Below, in pieces: positions 5,258 to 14,975 of a DNA stretch of 15,005 bases; position 1 is the stretch's first letter; each line of letters opens with the position of its first letter. A program made the position numbers and the translations under genes. Below the pieces are notes generated by a model. That model had not been told where the DNA came from. It made no database searches and saw only the letters and a program-made list of their open reading frames with translations. Origin of the DNA: Gammaproteobacteria bacterium (GTDB lineage Bacteria; Pseudomonadota; Gammaproteobacteria; UBA7966); assembly GCA_003485715.1 (NCBI GenBank), contig DNIF01000136.1, positions 8,069-23,073 on the forward strand, read 5' to 3'.

Positions 5258-6562
5258 TCAGCGTTCCGAGACAGGAATGTAGTCGCGGCGGGGCGAGCCG
5301 ACATAGAGCTGACGCGGCCGCCCGATGCGCGTCTCCGGGTCACGGATCATCTCCAGCCACTGGGAGATCCAGCCGACGGAGCGGGCCATGCCGAAGATCA
5401 CGGTGAACATGGACAGCGGAATACCGAGCGCCTTGAGGATGATGCCGGAGTAGAAATCAACATTCGGGTAAAGCTTGCGCCCGATGAAGTAGTCGTCTTC
5501 CAGCGCGATGCGCTCAAGTTCCAGAGCAATCTTGAAGAGCGGCACATCGATGTTGTCCATCTTGTCGAGAAGGTCGTGGCAGACGGAACGGATGATCTTC
5601 GCCCGCGGGTCGAAATTCTTGTAGACCCGATGACCAAAGCCCATCAGGCGGAAGTTATCGGACTTGTCCTTCGCCCGCTCGATGTAGCGTGGAATGTTCC
5701 GGAAGTCACCGATCTCATTCAGCATCTGGATGACTGCCTCGTTGGCACCGCCATGGGCCTTGCCCCAGAGGGTGACCAGCCCGGCCGCGATACAGGCGAA
5801 GGGATTAGCCTCTGCACTGCCCGCAAGACGCACCGTCGAAGTACTGGCATTCTGCTCATGATCGGCGTGCAGGATGAGCAGCAGGTCGAGCGCACGCACG
5901 GCGACCGGGTCAGGGGTGTAGGGCTGATTGGGCACCGAAAACATCATGTTGAAGAAGTTCTCGACGTAACCCTGGGTCAGCGAGGGATAGATGAAGGGCT
6001 GCCCGCTCTGGTACTTGAAACACTGGGCAGCGAGCGTCGGCATCTTGCCGATGATGCGCAGCGCCGTGAGCTGACGGTCAGCCTCGTCGTAGAGATCCAT
6101 GGCCTCGTGGTAATACGAGGACAGCGCGCCCATCACACCGACCATGATCGACATCGGATGGGCGTCGTAGCGGTAGCCTTGGTAGAGACGATTCACCTGC
6201 TCGTGGACATTCGAGCGGAAGTGCACCGCATCCTCGAAGCTTCGCATCTGGTCGGCGGTCGGGAGCTCGCCATGCAACAGCAGGTAGCAAACCTCCAGAT
6301 AGCTGCTGTGCTCGGCCAGCTGCTCGATGGGGTAGCCTCTGTGCATCAGCACGCCTTCATCGCCATCGAGATAGGTGATGGACGAGCGACAACTTCCGGT
6401 GACGCCGAATCCCGGGTCAAGGGTGAACATGCCGAGGCCGCTGTGAAGGGCGCGGAGGTCGACGACCGGGGCGCCATAAGTACCGTCGATCACCGGGCAT
6501 TCGATGCTCTTGCCGGTGGCACTGTCGGTGAGGGTCACGGTGCGGTTGGGGGTATCGGCCAT
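5258..6562 (-). CDS. gltA: Citrate synthase (type II, hexameric GltA)
   Basis: GltA condenses acetyl-CoA and oxaloacetate to citrate, the entry step of the TCA cycle, in the cytoplasm. The 434-residue product (E. coli 427) has the catalytic triad in its family motifs: H270 in KAHGGANEA, H311 in GFGHRVYK and D369 in PNVDFYSG. HADHEQNASTSTVR (232-245) is the conserved oxaloacetate-site segment. An N-terminal beta domain (about 1-50), seen in NADH-sensitive enzymes of this type, precedes the helical core. The start at 6562 is supported by GGAG 8 bases upstream and by alignment; the frame runs on to 6775 but its 71 extra residues have no family likeness. It heads a leftward unit with mdh and is divergent from sucA across 304 bases. 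Confidence 0.97.
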   Translation of the reverse strand: MADTPNRTVTLTDSATGKSIECPVIDGTYGAPVVDLRALHSGLGMFTLDPGFGVTGSCRSSITYLDGDEGVLMHRGYPIEQLAEHSSYLEVCYLLLHGELPTADQMRSFEDAVHFRSNVHEQVNRLYQGYRYDAHPMSIMVGVMGALSSYYHEAMDLYDEADRQLTALRIIGKMPTLAAQCFKYQSGQPFIYPSLTQGYVENFFNMMFSVPNQPYTPDPVAVRALDLLLILHADHEQNASTSTVRLAGSAEANPFACIAAGLVTLWGKAHGGANEAVIQMLNEIGDFRNIPRYIERAKDKSDNFRLMGFGHRVYKNFDPRAKIIRSVCHDLLDKMDNIDVPLFKIALELERIALEDDYFIGRKLYPNVDFYSGIILKALGIPLSMFTVIFGMARSVGWISQWLEMIRDPETRIGRPRQLYVGSPRRDYIPVSER

Positions 6563-6866
6563 TGGGGGCGCTCCAGGGATGCGGGGGGCCACGCTCGACG
6601 CGCGTGCGCCTGCGGTCGGCCCGTCAAGTCTGCCGGTGGACTCCGAGGGTCGCAGAATAGCCATAGGTTCCGCGATGCAGCAAGCCGGTCTCCCGTGGTC
6701 TACCCTGCGTGCAGCACGGTACTTGATTGGCTTGGATACGCATCCTTCGAGTCCAGGCCAGCCGCGCCCGGCCACGAGGTAACCTCAAAGCTGACTGGCG
6801 GGGTCCGCCGCTGGTCGTGCGGTCAGTCGAAAACCTATTCATTGCGGTGAGGTCATTCAAAACAGC
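6563..6866. other. Divergent intergenic region between gltA and sucA
   Basis: These 304 bases separate the start codons of gltA and sucA and must hold the control signals of both TCA units. Apart from one weak gltA-directed promoter candidate (6654-6683) I see no convincing sigma-70 promoter, operator or hairpin. Toward sucA, only GAGG at 6849-6852 and a slightly AT-richer patch (6829-6862) stand out. Open frames through here are extensions of the gltA frame or shadows. Confidence 0.6.
6654..6683 (-). promoter_or_regulatory. Weak sigma-70 promoter candidate for gltA-mdh
   Basis: Read on the minus strand, TTGCTG (complement of 6678-6683) and TATTCT (complement of 6654-6659) are separated by 18 bases, about 92 bases before the gltA start. 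Both boxes are imperfect matches, so chance occurrence is quite possible. Confidence 0.25.
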
Positions 6867-9695
6867 ATGAGCCATGCCCCAGACGACGCACTGAACGCGG
6901 CCAACGCCGAATACGTGGACTCCCTCTACGAGGCATTTCTCGTCGATCCAGGGAGCGTAGCGCCCGACTGGCGCGAAACCTTCACTCGGCTTTCGGCCAG
7001 GGGTGAGATCGTGCACGACCCTCATGGTCAGGGCGGGGCATCGGTCCCGCTGTCGGAGTCTGCTCGGCCGGCCCCGGGGAGCCACGCGGAACACCAGCGC
7101 AAACAGGTGGCGGTACTCCAACTCATCAATGCCTATCGCTTTCGCGGTCACCGGCGCGCCGACCTCGACCCCCTGCGTCAGTACGAGCGCCCGGAGACAC
7201 CCGAACTCGACCCGGCCTTCCACGGGCTGAGCGAGGCCGACCTACCCCAGCACTTCAATACCGGTTCCCTGGCGGCGCCCGATTCACTCCCACTCAGCGA
7301 GATCATTGCCACGCTGACGCGCACCTACTGCAGCACGATGGGCATCGAATACATGCACATCAACGAGACGGCCGAGAAGCGCTGGATCCAGGCGCGCGTC
7401 GAGGCCTTCTCGCCCCAGACCGTGCTGACGGACGCCGATCGCCTGGAGATCCTCAAGCGTCTGAGTGCAGCCTCGACGCTTGAGGGTTATCTGCACACTC
7501 GTTACGTCGGCCAGAAGCGTTTCTCGCTCGAGGGCGGTGAGGCCTTGGTGCCGCTGCTTGACGACCTCATCCAGCAAGCCGGTCGGCAGAACATCGCCGA
7601 GTGCGTAATCGGGATGGCCCATCGCGGACGCCTGAACGTACTGGTCAACGTGCTGGGTAAGAACCCGCGCGAACTCTTCGATGAGTTCGAGGGTAAGACC
7701 GTTGATGGGGCGTCCGGCTCGGGCGATGTAAAGTATCACTTGGGCTACTCCAGCGACGTGGAAACGCCCGGCGGCATCGTGCATCTCACCCTCGCCTTCA
7801 ACCCCTCCCATCTCGAGATCATCGGTCCAGTGGTCGAGGGCTCGGTGCGCGCGCGTCAGGACCGCCGGAACGACGCTTCGCGCCACACTGTCCTGCCAAT
7901 CAGCATTCACGGGGATGCTGCCTTCGCTGGTCAGGGCGTGGTCATGGAGACCTTCAACCTGTCGCAGACACGGGGCTACAGCACCGGTGGCACCCTGCAC
8001 ATCATCATCAACAACCAGATCGGGTTCACCACCAGTGACCCGCTCGATTCACGCTCCACTCTGTATTGCTCCGACGTCGCCAAGATGGTGCAGGCACCAA
8101 TCTTTCACGTGAACGCCGACGACCCCGAGGCCGTGGTATTCGTCACCCGTCTCGCGCTCGATTTCCGCATGCAATTCCGCAAAGACGTCGTGATCGACCT
8201 GGTCTGCTTCCGTCGACATGGACATAGCGAGGCAGACGAACCAGCCGCGACCCAGCCGGTCATGTACCAGAAGATCCGCCAGCATCCGGGCAGCACTGCG
8301 CTCTACGCTGGACGCCTGCAGGGCAGCGGTCTCATCGATGCGGGGCATGCAGAACAATTGAAGCGCAGTTACACGGATGCGCTTGAGCGCAATCAGGTCG
8401 TCGCGCGTCCGGGGGCAACGGACTTCATCAACCCTTACCGGATCGATTACGCCCCCTATCGAGAAGGCACCTGGCGGTTACCGTGTGAGACCCGCCTGCC
8501 ACGCGAGCGCGTCGCCGCGTTGACCTCTGCCTTCACCCGTATGCCGGCGCAGTTCGAGCTGCACAAGTCGGTGGAGCGCCTCAACGCGGCGCGCCGGGCA
8601 ATGGGGGTAGGCGAGACACCCCTGGATTGGGGTTATGCCGAGACTCTGGCCTACTCGAGCCTGCTCGAGGAGGGATATCCAGTGCGACTCTCCGGCCAGG
8701 ACAGCGCTCGCGGCACCTTCTTCCATCGACACGCGGTGATTCACGACCAGAAAACCGGCGAAACCTGGCTGCCGCTGCAGAACCTCTCTACTCAACAGCC
8801 GCGGTTCCTGGTGATCAACTCGGTGCTCTCCGAGGAGGCCGTGCTGGCCTTTGAGTACGGCTACTCCACCGCCTCACCGGAAACTCTGGTCATCTGGGAG
8901 GCACAGTTCGGTGATTTTGCCAACGGGGCGCAGGTCGTGATTGACCAATTCATCACCTCCTGTGAGTCCAAATGGGGTCGACACTGTGGACTCGTGCTTC
9001 TGCTGCCGCATGGCTACGACGGCCAGGGACCGGAACACTCCTCCGCCCGTCTCGAGCGCTTTTTGCAGCTTTGCGCGGAGGAAAACATCCAGGTGTGTGT
9101 TCCAAGTACTCCCGCACAGATGTTCCACATGCTCAGACGGCAGGCGCTGCGGCGCTATCGGCGTCCGCTCGTCGTCATGAGTCCGAAGAGCCTGCTGCGA
9201 CATCGGTTGTCGGTCTCGCCACTCGAGGAGATCACGGAGGGTAACTTCCGCTGCGTCATCGACGAAATCGACCCCATCGAGCCGCACGCGGTCGATCGGC
9301 TGATCATCTGTTGTGGCAAGGTCTACTTCGATTTGCTGGAGGCACGCCGCCAACATGCAATCAGCAACATCGCGATCGCCCGCATCGAGCAGCTCTATCC
9401 CTTCCCGCGCGAGGAGGTGCTGGAGCTCATTGCGCGTTATCCCAATGCCCGCGAGGTTGCCTGGGTGCAGGAGGAGCCGCGCAACCAGGGCGCCTGGGTC
9501 TATCTGCTCTCACGCTTGCATCTTTTCGGATGCCTGCACGAGTCGCAGCAGTTGCTTGTCGTTGCCCGCCCCTATTCGGCCTCGCCGGCCGTGGGTTATA
9601 TGTGGAAACACCTCGAGCAGCAGCGCGCATTGATCGTGGATGCGCTGCGACTGGATGAGGCATCCGGGAGCGATGAGCGGCGGCGCAGTGCCTGA
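6867..9695 (+). CDS. sucA: 2-oxoglutarate dehydrogenase E1 component
   Basis: E1 is the thiamine-diphosphate enzyme that decarboxylates 2-oxoglutarate and passes the succinyl group to the lipoyl arm of SucB. The 942-residue product is full length (E. coli 933). An N-terminal segment (EYVDSLYEAFLVDP, about 15-28) is the helix that docks E1 to the E2 core. H252 in GMAHRGRLN and H291 in VKYHLGYSSD match the E. coli active-site histidines. The thiamine-diphosphate/metal motif starts with GDAAFAGQG (349-357) and ends with NN at 382-383. The C-terminal transketolase-like half (about 590-930) includes the LLPHGYDGQGPEHSSARLER segment. The ATG at 6867 has only a distant GAGG (14 bases), so translation may be modest or the start differently placed, but no other start aligns better. 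It is the first gene of sucA-sucB-lpd. Confidence 0.97.
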   Translation: MSHAPDDALNAANAEYVDSLYEAFLVDPGSVAPDWRETFTRLSARGEIVHDPHGQGGASVPLSESARPAPGSHAEHQRKQVAVLQLINAYRFRGHRRADLDPLRQYERPETPELDPAFHGLSEADLPQHFNTGSLAAPDSLPLSEIIATLTRTYCSTMGIEYMHINETAEKRWIQARVEAFSPQTVLTDADRLEILKRLSAASTLEGYLHTRYVGQKRFSLEGGEALVPLLDDLIQQAGRQNIAECVIGMAHRGRLNVLVNVLGKNPRELFDEFEGKTVDGASGSGDVKYHLGYSSDVETPGGIVHLTLAFNPSHLEIIGPVVEGSVRARQDRRNDASRHTVLPISIHGDAAFAGQGVVMETFNLSQTRGYSTGGTLHIIINNQIGFTTSDPLDSRSTLYCSDVAKMVQAPIFHVNADDPEAVVFVTRLALDFRMQFRKDVVIDLVCFRRHGHSEADEPAATQPVMYQKIRQHPGSTALYAGRLQGSGLIDAGHAEQLKRSYTDALERNQVVARPGATDFINPYRIDYAPYREGTWRLPCETRLPRERVAALTSAFTRMPAQFELHKSVERLNAARRAMGVGETPLDWGYAETLAYSSLLEEGYPVRLSGQDSARGTFFHRHAVIHDQKTGETWLPLQNLSTQQPRFLVINSVLSEEAVLAFEYGYSTASPETLVIWEAQFGDFANGAQVVIDQFITSCESKWGRHCGLVLLLPHGYDGQGPEHSSARLERFLQLCAEENIQVCVPSTPAQMFHMLRRQALRRYRRPLVVMSPKSLLRHRLSVSPLEEITEGNFRCVIDEIDPIEPHAVDRLIICCGKVYFDLLEARRQHAISNIAIARIEQLYPFPREEVLELIARYPNAREVAWVQEEPRNQGAWVYLLSRLHLFGCLHESQQLLVVARPYSASPAVGYMWKHLEQQRALIVDALRLDEASGSDERRRSA

Positions 9696-9795
9696 TCGCC
9701 CTCTGCCCGCTGACACCACAATCCAGGTGACGCTCTCCGCGAAGGTTTGACCACCTGACACCAGACGTCCGACTCAACCCTGCTGGAGCAAGCGC

Positions 9796-11124
9796 ATGCT
9801 GCTGGAAGTGAAGGTGCCGCAACTCGCCGAATCGATTTCCGAGGCCACGGTAGCTGCCTGGCGTTGTGAGGCCGGACAGACAGTCCGGCGTGGAGACATC
9901 CTCTGCGACCTTGAAACCGACAAGGTCACGCTGGAGGTGGCCGCGCCCGACGACGGGGTGGTGAGCACGCTGGCCGTCGCCATCGGGGCAACCGTGCCGC
10001 GCGATGCCGTGCTGCTGACTCTGGACACCGCGGCAGTGGCCGCTCAGGGTGCAGAGGTCCCCGCTCCCGCCGTGCCCCTGGTCGCAGCCGGCAGCGGCAG
10101 CACCAAATCTCTGGTCGCGTCGGGCGTCGTCGCGCCCCCGACAGCGCCGGGCGACGTAACGCGAACGCAAAATCCCAAGGTGGGGCCAGCTACACGCAAG
10201 CTCGCGGCTGAGCTGGGTGTCAAGCTCGAGGTCCTGCCACAGGCGGTTCCGGGCCGCATCAACAAGGGTGATGTGCTCCAGTTCCTGACCGACGACGATC
10301 CAGTGCCGGCCGCACCCTTCGCTGCCCCATCTGCCCCATCTGCCCCATCTGCTTCGTCTGCTCCGTCTGCTCCGTCTGCTCCGCCGATCGCCGCGCCCAC
10401 CGACAGCACGAACAGCAGGTCTGCCCGGCAGAGCGGACGCGTCCCGATGACGCGCCTACGCAAGCGCGCAGCCGAGCGCCTGCTGGCGGCTCAGCGGGAT
10501 GCGGCGCTGCTTACCACCTTCAACGAGTGCAGCATGCAGGCCATCGGAGAATTGCGGGAGCGGCACCGGGAGGCCTTCGAGGCCCGGCATGGGGTGCGAC
10601 TGGGTTACCTGCCCTTCTTCGTGCGCGCCGTGGTGGAGGCGCTCCGGCGCTTCCCCATCATCAACGCGTCTGTGGATGGTGACGACATCCTCTACCACGA
10701 ATTTTTCGACATCGGCATCGCCGTCGCCGCGCCGCGTGGGCTGGTGGTGCCGGTGCTGCGCGATGCCGATCAGCGGTCGCTCGCCGACATCGAGCTCGCA
10801 ATCCGCGACTTCGGACTCCGCGCCCGCGAAAACCGCCTGGCGGTGGAGGACCTGACGGGCGGAACCTTCACCATCACCAACGGCGGCGTGTTCGGATCCC
10901 TGCTTTCCACGCCCATCGTCAATCCACCACAGAGTGCGATCCTCGGGATGCACAAGATCGAACAACGGCCGGTGGCCGAGAACGGCCAGGTGGTCATCCG
11001 GCCGATGATGTACGTGGCCGTCTCCTACGACCACCGCATCATCGACGGTCGCGATGCCGTGAGCTTCCTCGTCGCGGTAAAGGAGTACCTCGAGCAGCCG
11101 GAGCGCCTGCTGCTGGGACTCTAG
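9796..11124 (+). CDS. sucB: Dihydrolipoyllysine succinyltransferase, E2 of the 2-oxoglutarate dehydrogenase complex
   Basis: E2 is the core of the complex: its lipoyl arm carries the succinyl group from E1 and transfers it to CoA. The 442 residues fall into an N-terminal lipoyl domain (about 1-77, lipoyl-lysine K43 in LETDKVTLEV), a flexible linker, a peripheral-subunit binding domain (about 126-164, VGPATRKLAAELGV...INKGDVLQFL), a second Ala/Pro/Ser linker (about 170-205) and the catalytic domain (about 210-442) ending in SYDHRIIDGRDA with H413 and D417 of the HxxxDG motif. It ends in the RLLLGL tail typical of SucB rather than of pyruvate dehydrogenase E2. The ATG has GGAG 8 bases upstream. 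It follows sucA by 100 bases and precedes lpd by 75, all on one strand. The second linker is encoded by a 9-base tandem repeat. Confidence 0.96.
   Translation: MLLEVKVPQLAESISEATVAAWRCEAGQTVRRGDILCDLETDKVTLEVAAPDDGVVSTLAVAIGATVPRDAVLLTLDTAAVAAQGAEVPAPAVPLVAAGSGSTKSLVASGVVAPPTAPGDVTRTQNPKVGPATRKLAAELGVKLEVLPQAVPGRINKGDVLQFLTDDDPVPAAPFAAPSAPSAPSASSAPSAPSAPPIAAPTDSTNSRSARQSGRVPMTRLRKRAAERLLAAQRDAALLTTFNECSMQAIGELRERHREAFEARHGVRLGYLPFFVRAVVEALRRFPIINASVDGDDILYHEFFDIGIAVAAPRGLVVPVLRDADQRSLADIELAIRDFGLRARENRLAVEDLTGGTFTITNGGVFGSLLSTPIVNPPQSAILGMHKIEQRPVAENGQVVIRPMMYVAVSYDHRIIDGRDAVSFLVAVKEYLEQPERLLLGL
10324..10383 (+). repeat. 9-base tandem repeat encoding the Ala-Pro-Ser linker of SucB
   Basis: Three identical GCCCCATCT units (10324-10350) are followed by GCTTCGTCT, two GCTCCGTCT units and a partial GCTCCG. 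All are in frame and encode repeated Ala-Pro-Ser (one Ala-Ser-Ser), in the swinging-arm linker between the E3-binding and catalytic domains. The two sub-blocks use different codons for the same residues, so they expanded separately. Confidence 0.9.
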
Positions 11125-11199
11125 TGCAACCGGGGACCGAACCCGCTAGATCTCAAGTGCCGCTGCCGGCCTGTCGACGAACAACAAGGGAATCCTCCA

Positions 11200-12633
<1,434 letters not shown>

Positions 12634-12649
12634 CCAGCCCTCACGAAAA

Positions 12650-12706
12650 ACCGTCACCCCGACATCTCCGCAGCACAACTGCGATCCCCCAGCGGGCGGG
12701 GATCGG
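12650..12706. repeat. Diverged REP-like palindrome
   Basis: CGATCCCC (12682-12689) and GGGGATCG (12698-12705) are perfect 8-base arms around an 8-base loop. The 20-base core ATCCCC...GCGGGGAT has the same length and ends as the palindrome at 1352-1371. A CCGTCACCCC run at 12651-12660 resembles the left flank of that copy. I infer a degenerate member of the same repeat family. Confidence 0.45.
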
Positions 12707-12799
12707 GCATGCAATGGCAGCTTTGCTTGATCACCCTCACGGTGACGGATCATCGCACCTAACACACTTGCTGCGCGGCGTAGCTCGGACAGCAGCTTT

Positions 12800-12832
12800 T
12801 TGTGCACTCTGTTGCCGGTTCTGCCGTATAGT
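12800..12832 (+). promoter_or_regulatory. Possible phaA-phaB promoter (-10 TATAGT)
   Basis: TATAGT at 12827-12832 is a good -10 box. The nearest TTG-type -35 (TTGTGC, 12800-12805) is 21 bases away, which is too far for a standard promoter, so an activator or another start may be used. Transcription from here would give a leader of about 200 bases. Confidence 0.3.
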
Positions 12833-12929
12833 CCTTGAGTGCCTGTTCGGGACACCGCAACACGGACGGGCCGCCAAAAAAGCCAATCCAGTGCCAGGGA
12901 ACCGCCCTGAGCCTCTCCCGCGCACCCAC

Positions 12930-12945
12930 AACCGTGGAACCGTGG
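12930..12945 (+). repeat. Two tandem AACCGTGG units, operator-like
   Basis: AACCGTGG occurs twice with no spacer (12930-12937 and 12938-12945). The pair sits inside the inverted repeat CCCAC (12925-12929) / GTGGG (12942-12946). The arrangement, about 100 bases before phaA and downstream of the -10 candidate, could bind a repressor, but no known operator is recognised. Confidence 0.35.
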
Positions 12946-12973
12946 GCGTCAGGTGACCTGCTCGAGCCGTCGC

Positions 12974-13021
12974 GGTCGGGTGCCGGGAGACCACTCCCGG
13001 ATCGGTCTCTCAGGGCCGACC
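12974..13021 (+). promoter_or_regulatory. Structured 5' leader of phaA with alternative hairpins
   Basis: CCGGGAG (12983-12989) and CTCCCGG (12994-13000) form a perfect 7-bp stem with a 4-base loop. The same left arm can instead pair as GGGAGACC (12985-12992) with GGTCTCTC (13004-13011), 8 pairs including one G-T. GGTCGG (12974-12979) and CCGACC (13016-13021) can close the whole element. The ribosome site of phaA lies ten bases further on (GGGGAAG, 13031-13037). The geometry is compatible with RNA-based control; nothing identifies a known riboswitch. Confidence 0.35.
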
Positions 13022-13042
13022 CATACCTCGGGGGAAGCATCA

Positions 13043-14221
13043 ATGGAACAAGTCGTAATTCTGGGGGCCCTGCGAACCGCCATCGGTTCGTTCGGTGGAA
13101 GCCTTGCCAACGTTCCGGCGAGTGAACTCGGTGCCACGGTGATCCGGGGGCTGCTCGCGCAGAGCGGGCTGCCAGCGGGGCGCGTGGACGAAGTGATCCT
13201 CGGTCAGGTCCTGACCGCCGGGGTCGGCATGAATCCCGCCCGCCAGGCGAGCCTTGCCGCAGGCGTGCCGGAGGGTTGTCCGGCCATGACCATCAATCAG
13301 GTCTGCGGGAGCGGCTTACGAGCTGTGGCCCTTGGCATGCAGGCCATTCTCTCGGGAGATGCCCGGGTGGTGATCGCCGGCGGCCAGGAGAACATGTCGC
13401 TCTCGCCGCATGTGCTGCCGCGCTCCCGCGTCGGCAACCGCATGGGCGACTGGAAGCTCGTCGATTCCATGGTCAACGACGGCCTGTGGGACATCTTCAA
13501 CGATTACCACATGGGCGTGACGGCCGAGAACATCGCGCGCCAGTGGGGCTTCACCCGCGAACAGCAGGACGCCTTCGCCGCGGCCTCGCAGCAGAAGGCG
13601 GAGGCCGCCCTCAATGCACATGGCTTCAAGAGCGAGATCGTGCCGGTACTGCTGCCGCAGAAGAAGGGTGACCCGATCGCATTTGATCGCGATGAATACC
13701 CGCGCGCCGGCGCGACGGCGCAGAGCCTCGCCGGTCTGAAGCCCGCCTTCGACAAGCAGGGTACGGTCACAGCGGGCAACGCATCCGGGATCAACGATGG
13801 CGCCGCCGCATTGCTCATCGCCTCGGCCACGACCGCTGCCGAGTTGGGTATCAAGCCGTTGGCGCGCGTGGCCGCCTGGGCCACGGCCGGGGTGGATCCG
13901 AAGATCATGGGCACCGGCCCCATCCCGGCTACGCGCCGCTGCCTCGAAAAGGCGGGCTGGGGCGTCGCAGACCTCGACCTCATCGAATCCAATGAGGCGT
14001 TCGCTGCCCAGGCCCTGAGTGTCGATCACGAACTTGGATGGGATACCACCCGGGTCAATGTGAACGGCGGGGCCATTGCGCTGGGTCACCCAATCGGGGC
14101 CTCGGGTGCCCGGGTCCTGGTGACGCTGCTGCACGAGATGATTCGCCGTGACGCGAAGAAGGGGCTGGCCACGCTCTGTATCGGCGGTGGTCAGGGGGTA
14201 GCCGTGGCCGTGGAGCGATAA
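13043..14221 (+). CDS. phaA: Acetyl-CoA acetyltransferase (beta-ketothiolase)
   Basis: This biosynthetic thiolase joins two acetyl-CoA to acetoacetyl-CoA. The 392-residue product has the family's usual length and all three catalytic motifs: acyl-accepting C88 in NQVCGSGLRA, H349 in GGAIALGHPIGASG and C379 in LCIGGGQG. Typical thiolase landmarks also include RTAIGSFGGSL at the N-terminus and SNEAFAAQ. The start at 13043 has GGGGAAG about 5 bases upstream and gives the family-like MEQVVILGALRTAIG; the frame open to 12953 adds 30 unrelated residues. The reductase gene phaB begins 4 bases after the stop, which points to polyhydroxybutyrate synthesis rather than fatty-acid degradation, where thiolases pair with FadB-type genes. 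A general AtoB role cannot be excluded from sequence alone. Confidence 0.94.
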   Translation: MEQVVILGALRTAIGSFGGSLANVPASELGATVIRGLLAQSGLPAGRVDEVILGQVLTAGVGMNPARQASLAAGVPEGCPAMTINQVCGSGLRAVALGMQAILSGDARVVIAGGQENMSLSPHVLPRSRVGNRMGDWKLVDSMVNDGLWDIFNDYHMGVTAENIARQWGFTREQQDAFAAASQQKAEAALNAHGFKSEIVPVLLPQKKGDPIAFDRDEYPRAGATAQSLAGLKPAFDKQGTVTAGNASGINDGAAALLIASATTAAELGIKPLARVAAWATAGVDPKIMGTGPIPATRRCLEKAGWGVADLDLIESNEAFAAQALSVDHELGWDTTRVNVNGGAIALGHPIGASGARVLVTLLHEMIRRDAKKGLATLCIGGGQGVAVAVER

Positions 14222-14225
14222 GACG

Positions 14226-14975
14226 ATGGGCGACATGCTCAAGAACAAGGTGGCTCTGGTCACCGGTGGCACGGGTGGTATCGGCGCGGCGATCCTCCGC
14301 CGTTTCGCCGAAGAGGGCGCGCGCGTGGCGACCAACTACCGCAACGAAGAGAAGGCGAAGTCCTGGCTTCAGGACATGACGCAGGCAGGCTTCACGGCCC
14401 GCGCTTACCCCGTCGATGTAACCGACTACGACGGCTGCCAGAAGCTCATCGAGGACATCGAAAAGGATCTCGGCCCCATCGACATCCTGGTCAACAACGC
14501 CGGTATCACCCAGGACACCACCCTGCGCAAGATGACCAAGGAACAGTGGGACTCGGTGCTCAACGTCAATCTCGACGGTCTGTTCAATGTCACCCGCCCG
14601 CTGGTCCCGCGCATGCTGGAGCGCGGGCACGGCCGTGTCATCAACATCTCAAGCATCAACGGGCAGAAGGGACAAATCGGACAGACCAACTATGCCGCCG
14701 CCAAGGCCGGGATGCACGGCTTCACCATGGCGCTGGCACAAGAAGTCGCGCGTAAGGGGATCACGGTGAATACCGTCTCCCCAGGCTATATCGCCACCGA
14801 GATGGTCCTTGCCGTGCCGGAAGACATCCGCAAGCAGATCATTGCGCAAATCCCGGTTGGTCGACTCGGAGAGCCCGAGGAGATCGCGGAACTGGTTACC
14901 TACCTCGCATCAGACAAGGCCTCCTTCATCACCGGTGCCGACTTCGCCATCAATGGCGGTCAGCACATGATGTAA
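14226..14975 (+). CDS. phaB: Acetoacetyl-CoA reductase (SDR family)
   Basis: PhaB reduces acetoacetyl-CoA, usually with NADPH, to (R)-3-hydroxybutyryl-CoA, the monomer for polyhydroxybutyrate. The 249-residue product is a classical short-chain dehydrogenase: cofactor motif TGGTGGIG (13-20), NNAG (90-93), and catalytic S143, Y156 and K160. The segment INGQKGQIGQTNYAAAKAG (144-162) and the TRKM-like LRKMTKEQWD (100-109) match PhaB more closely than FabG, as do PGYIATEMV and the GGQHMM end. The ATG at 14226 is 4 bases after the phaA stop, with GGAG inside the end of phaA; MLKNK at 14235 is an alternative start. The two genes form one transcription unit. A polymerase gene (phaC) is not in the window. 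Confidence 0.93.
   Translation: MGDMLKNKVALVTGGTGGIGAAILRRFAEEGARVATNYRNEEKAKSWLQDMTQAGFTARAYPVDVTDYDGCQKLIEDIEKDLGPIDILVNNAGITQDTTLRKMTKEQWDSVLNVNLDGLFNVTRPLVPRMLERGHGRVINISSINGQKGQIGQTNYAAAKAGMHGFTMALAQEVARKGITVNTVSPGYIATEMVLAVPEDIRKQIIAQIPVGRLGEPEEIAELVTYLASDKASFITGADFAINGGQHMM

Larger units (their letters stand above)
12634..13042. other. 409-base intergenic region and leader upstream of phaA
   Basis: No convincing gene is present. In order it holds a diverged copy of the REP-like palindrome (12650-12706), a TCACC/GGTGA stem (12731-12745), a GCTGC/GCAGC stem followed by TTTTT (12770-12801) that could be a poor terminator for lpd, and a TATAGT box at 12827-12832. These are followed by two tandem AACCGTGG units inside a CCCAC/GTGGG inverted repeat (12925-12946), and then a hairpin-rich segment (12974-13021) just before the phaA ribosome site. 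It is the likely control region of the phaA-phaB unit. Confidence 0.6.

Noticed and set aside
12770..12801. GCTGC/GCAGC stem followed by TTTTT as the lpd terminator
   Set aside because: Only 5 base pairs with a 17-base loop; noted in the intergenic entry but too weak to list as a terminator.
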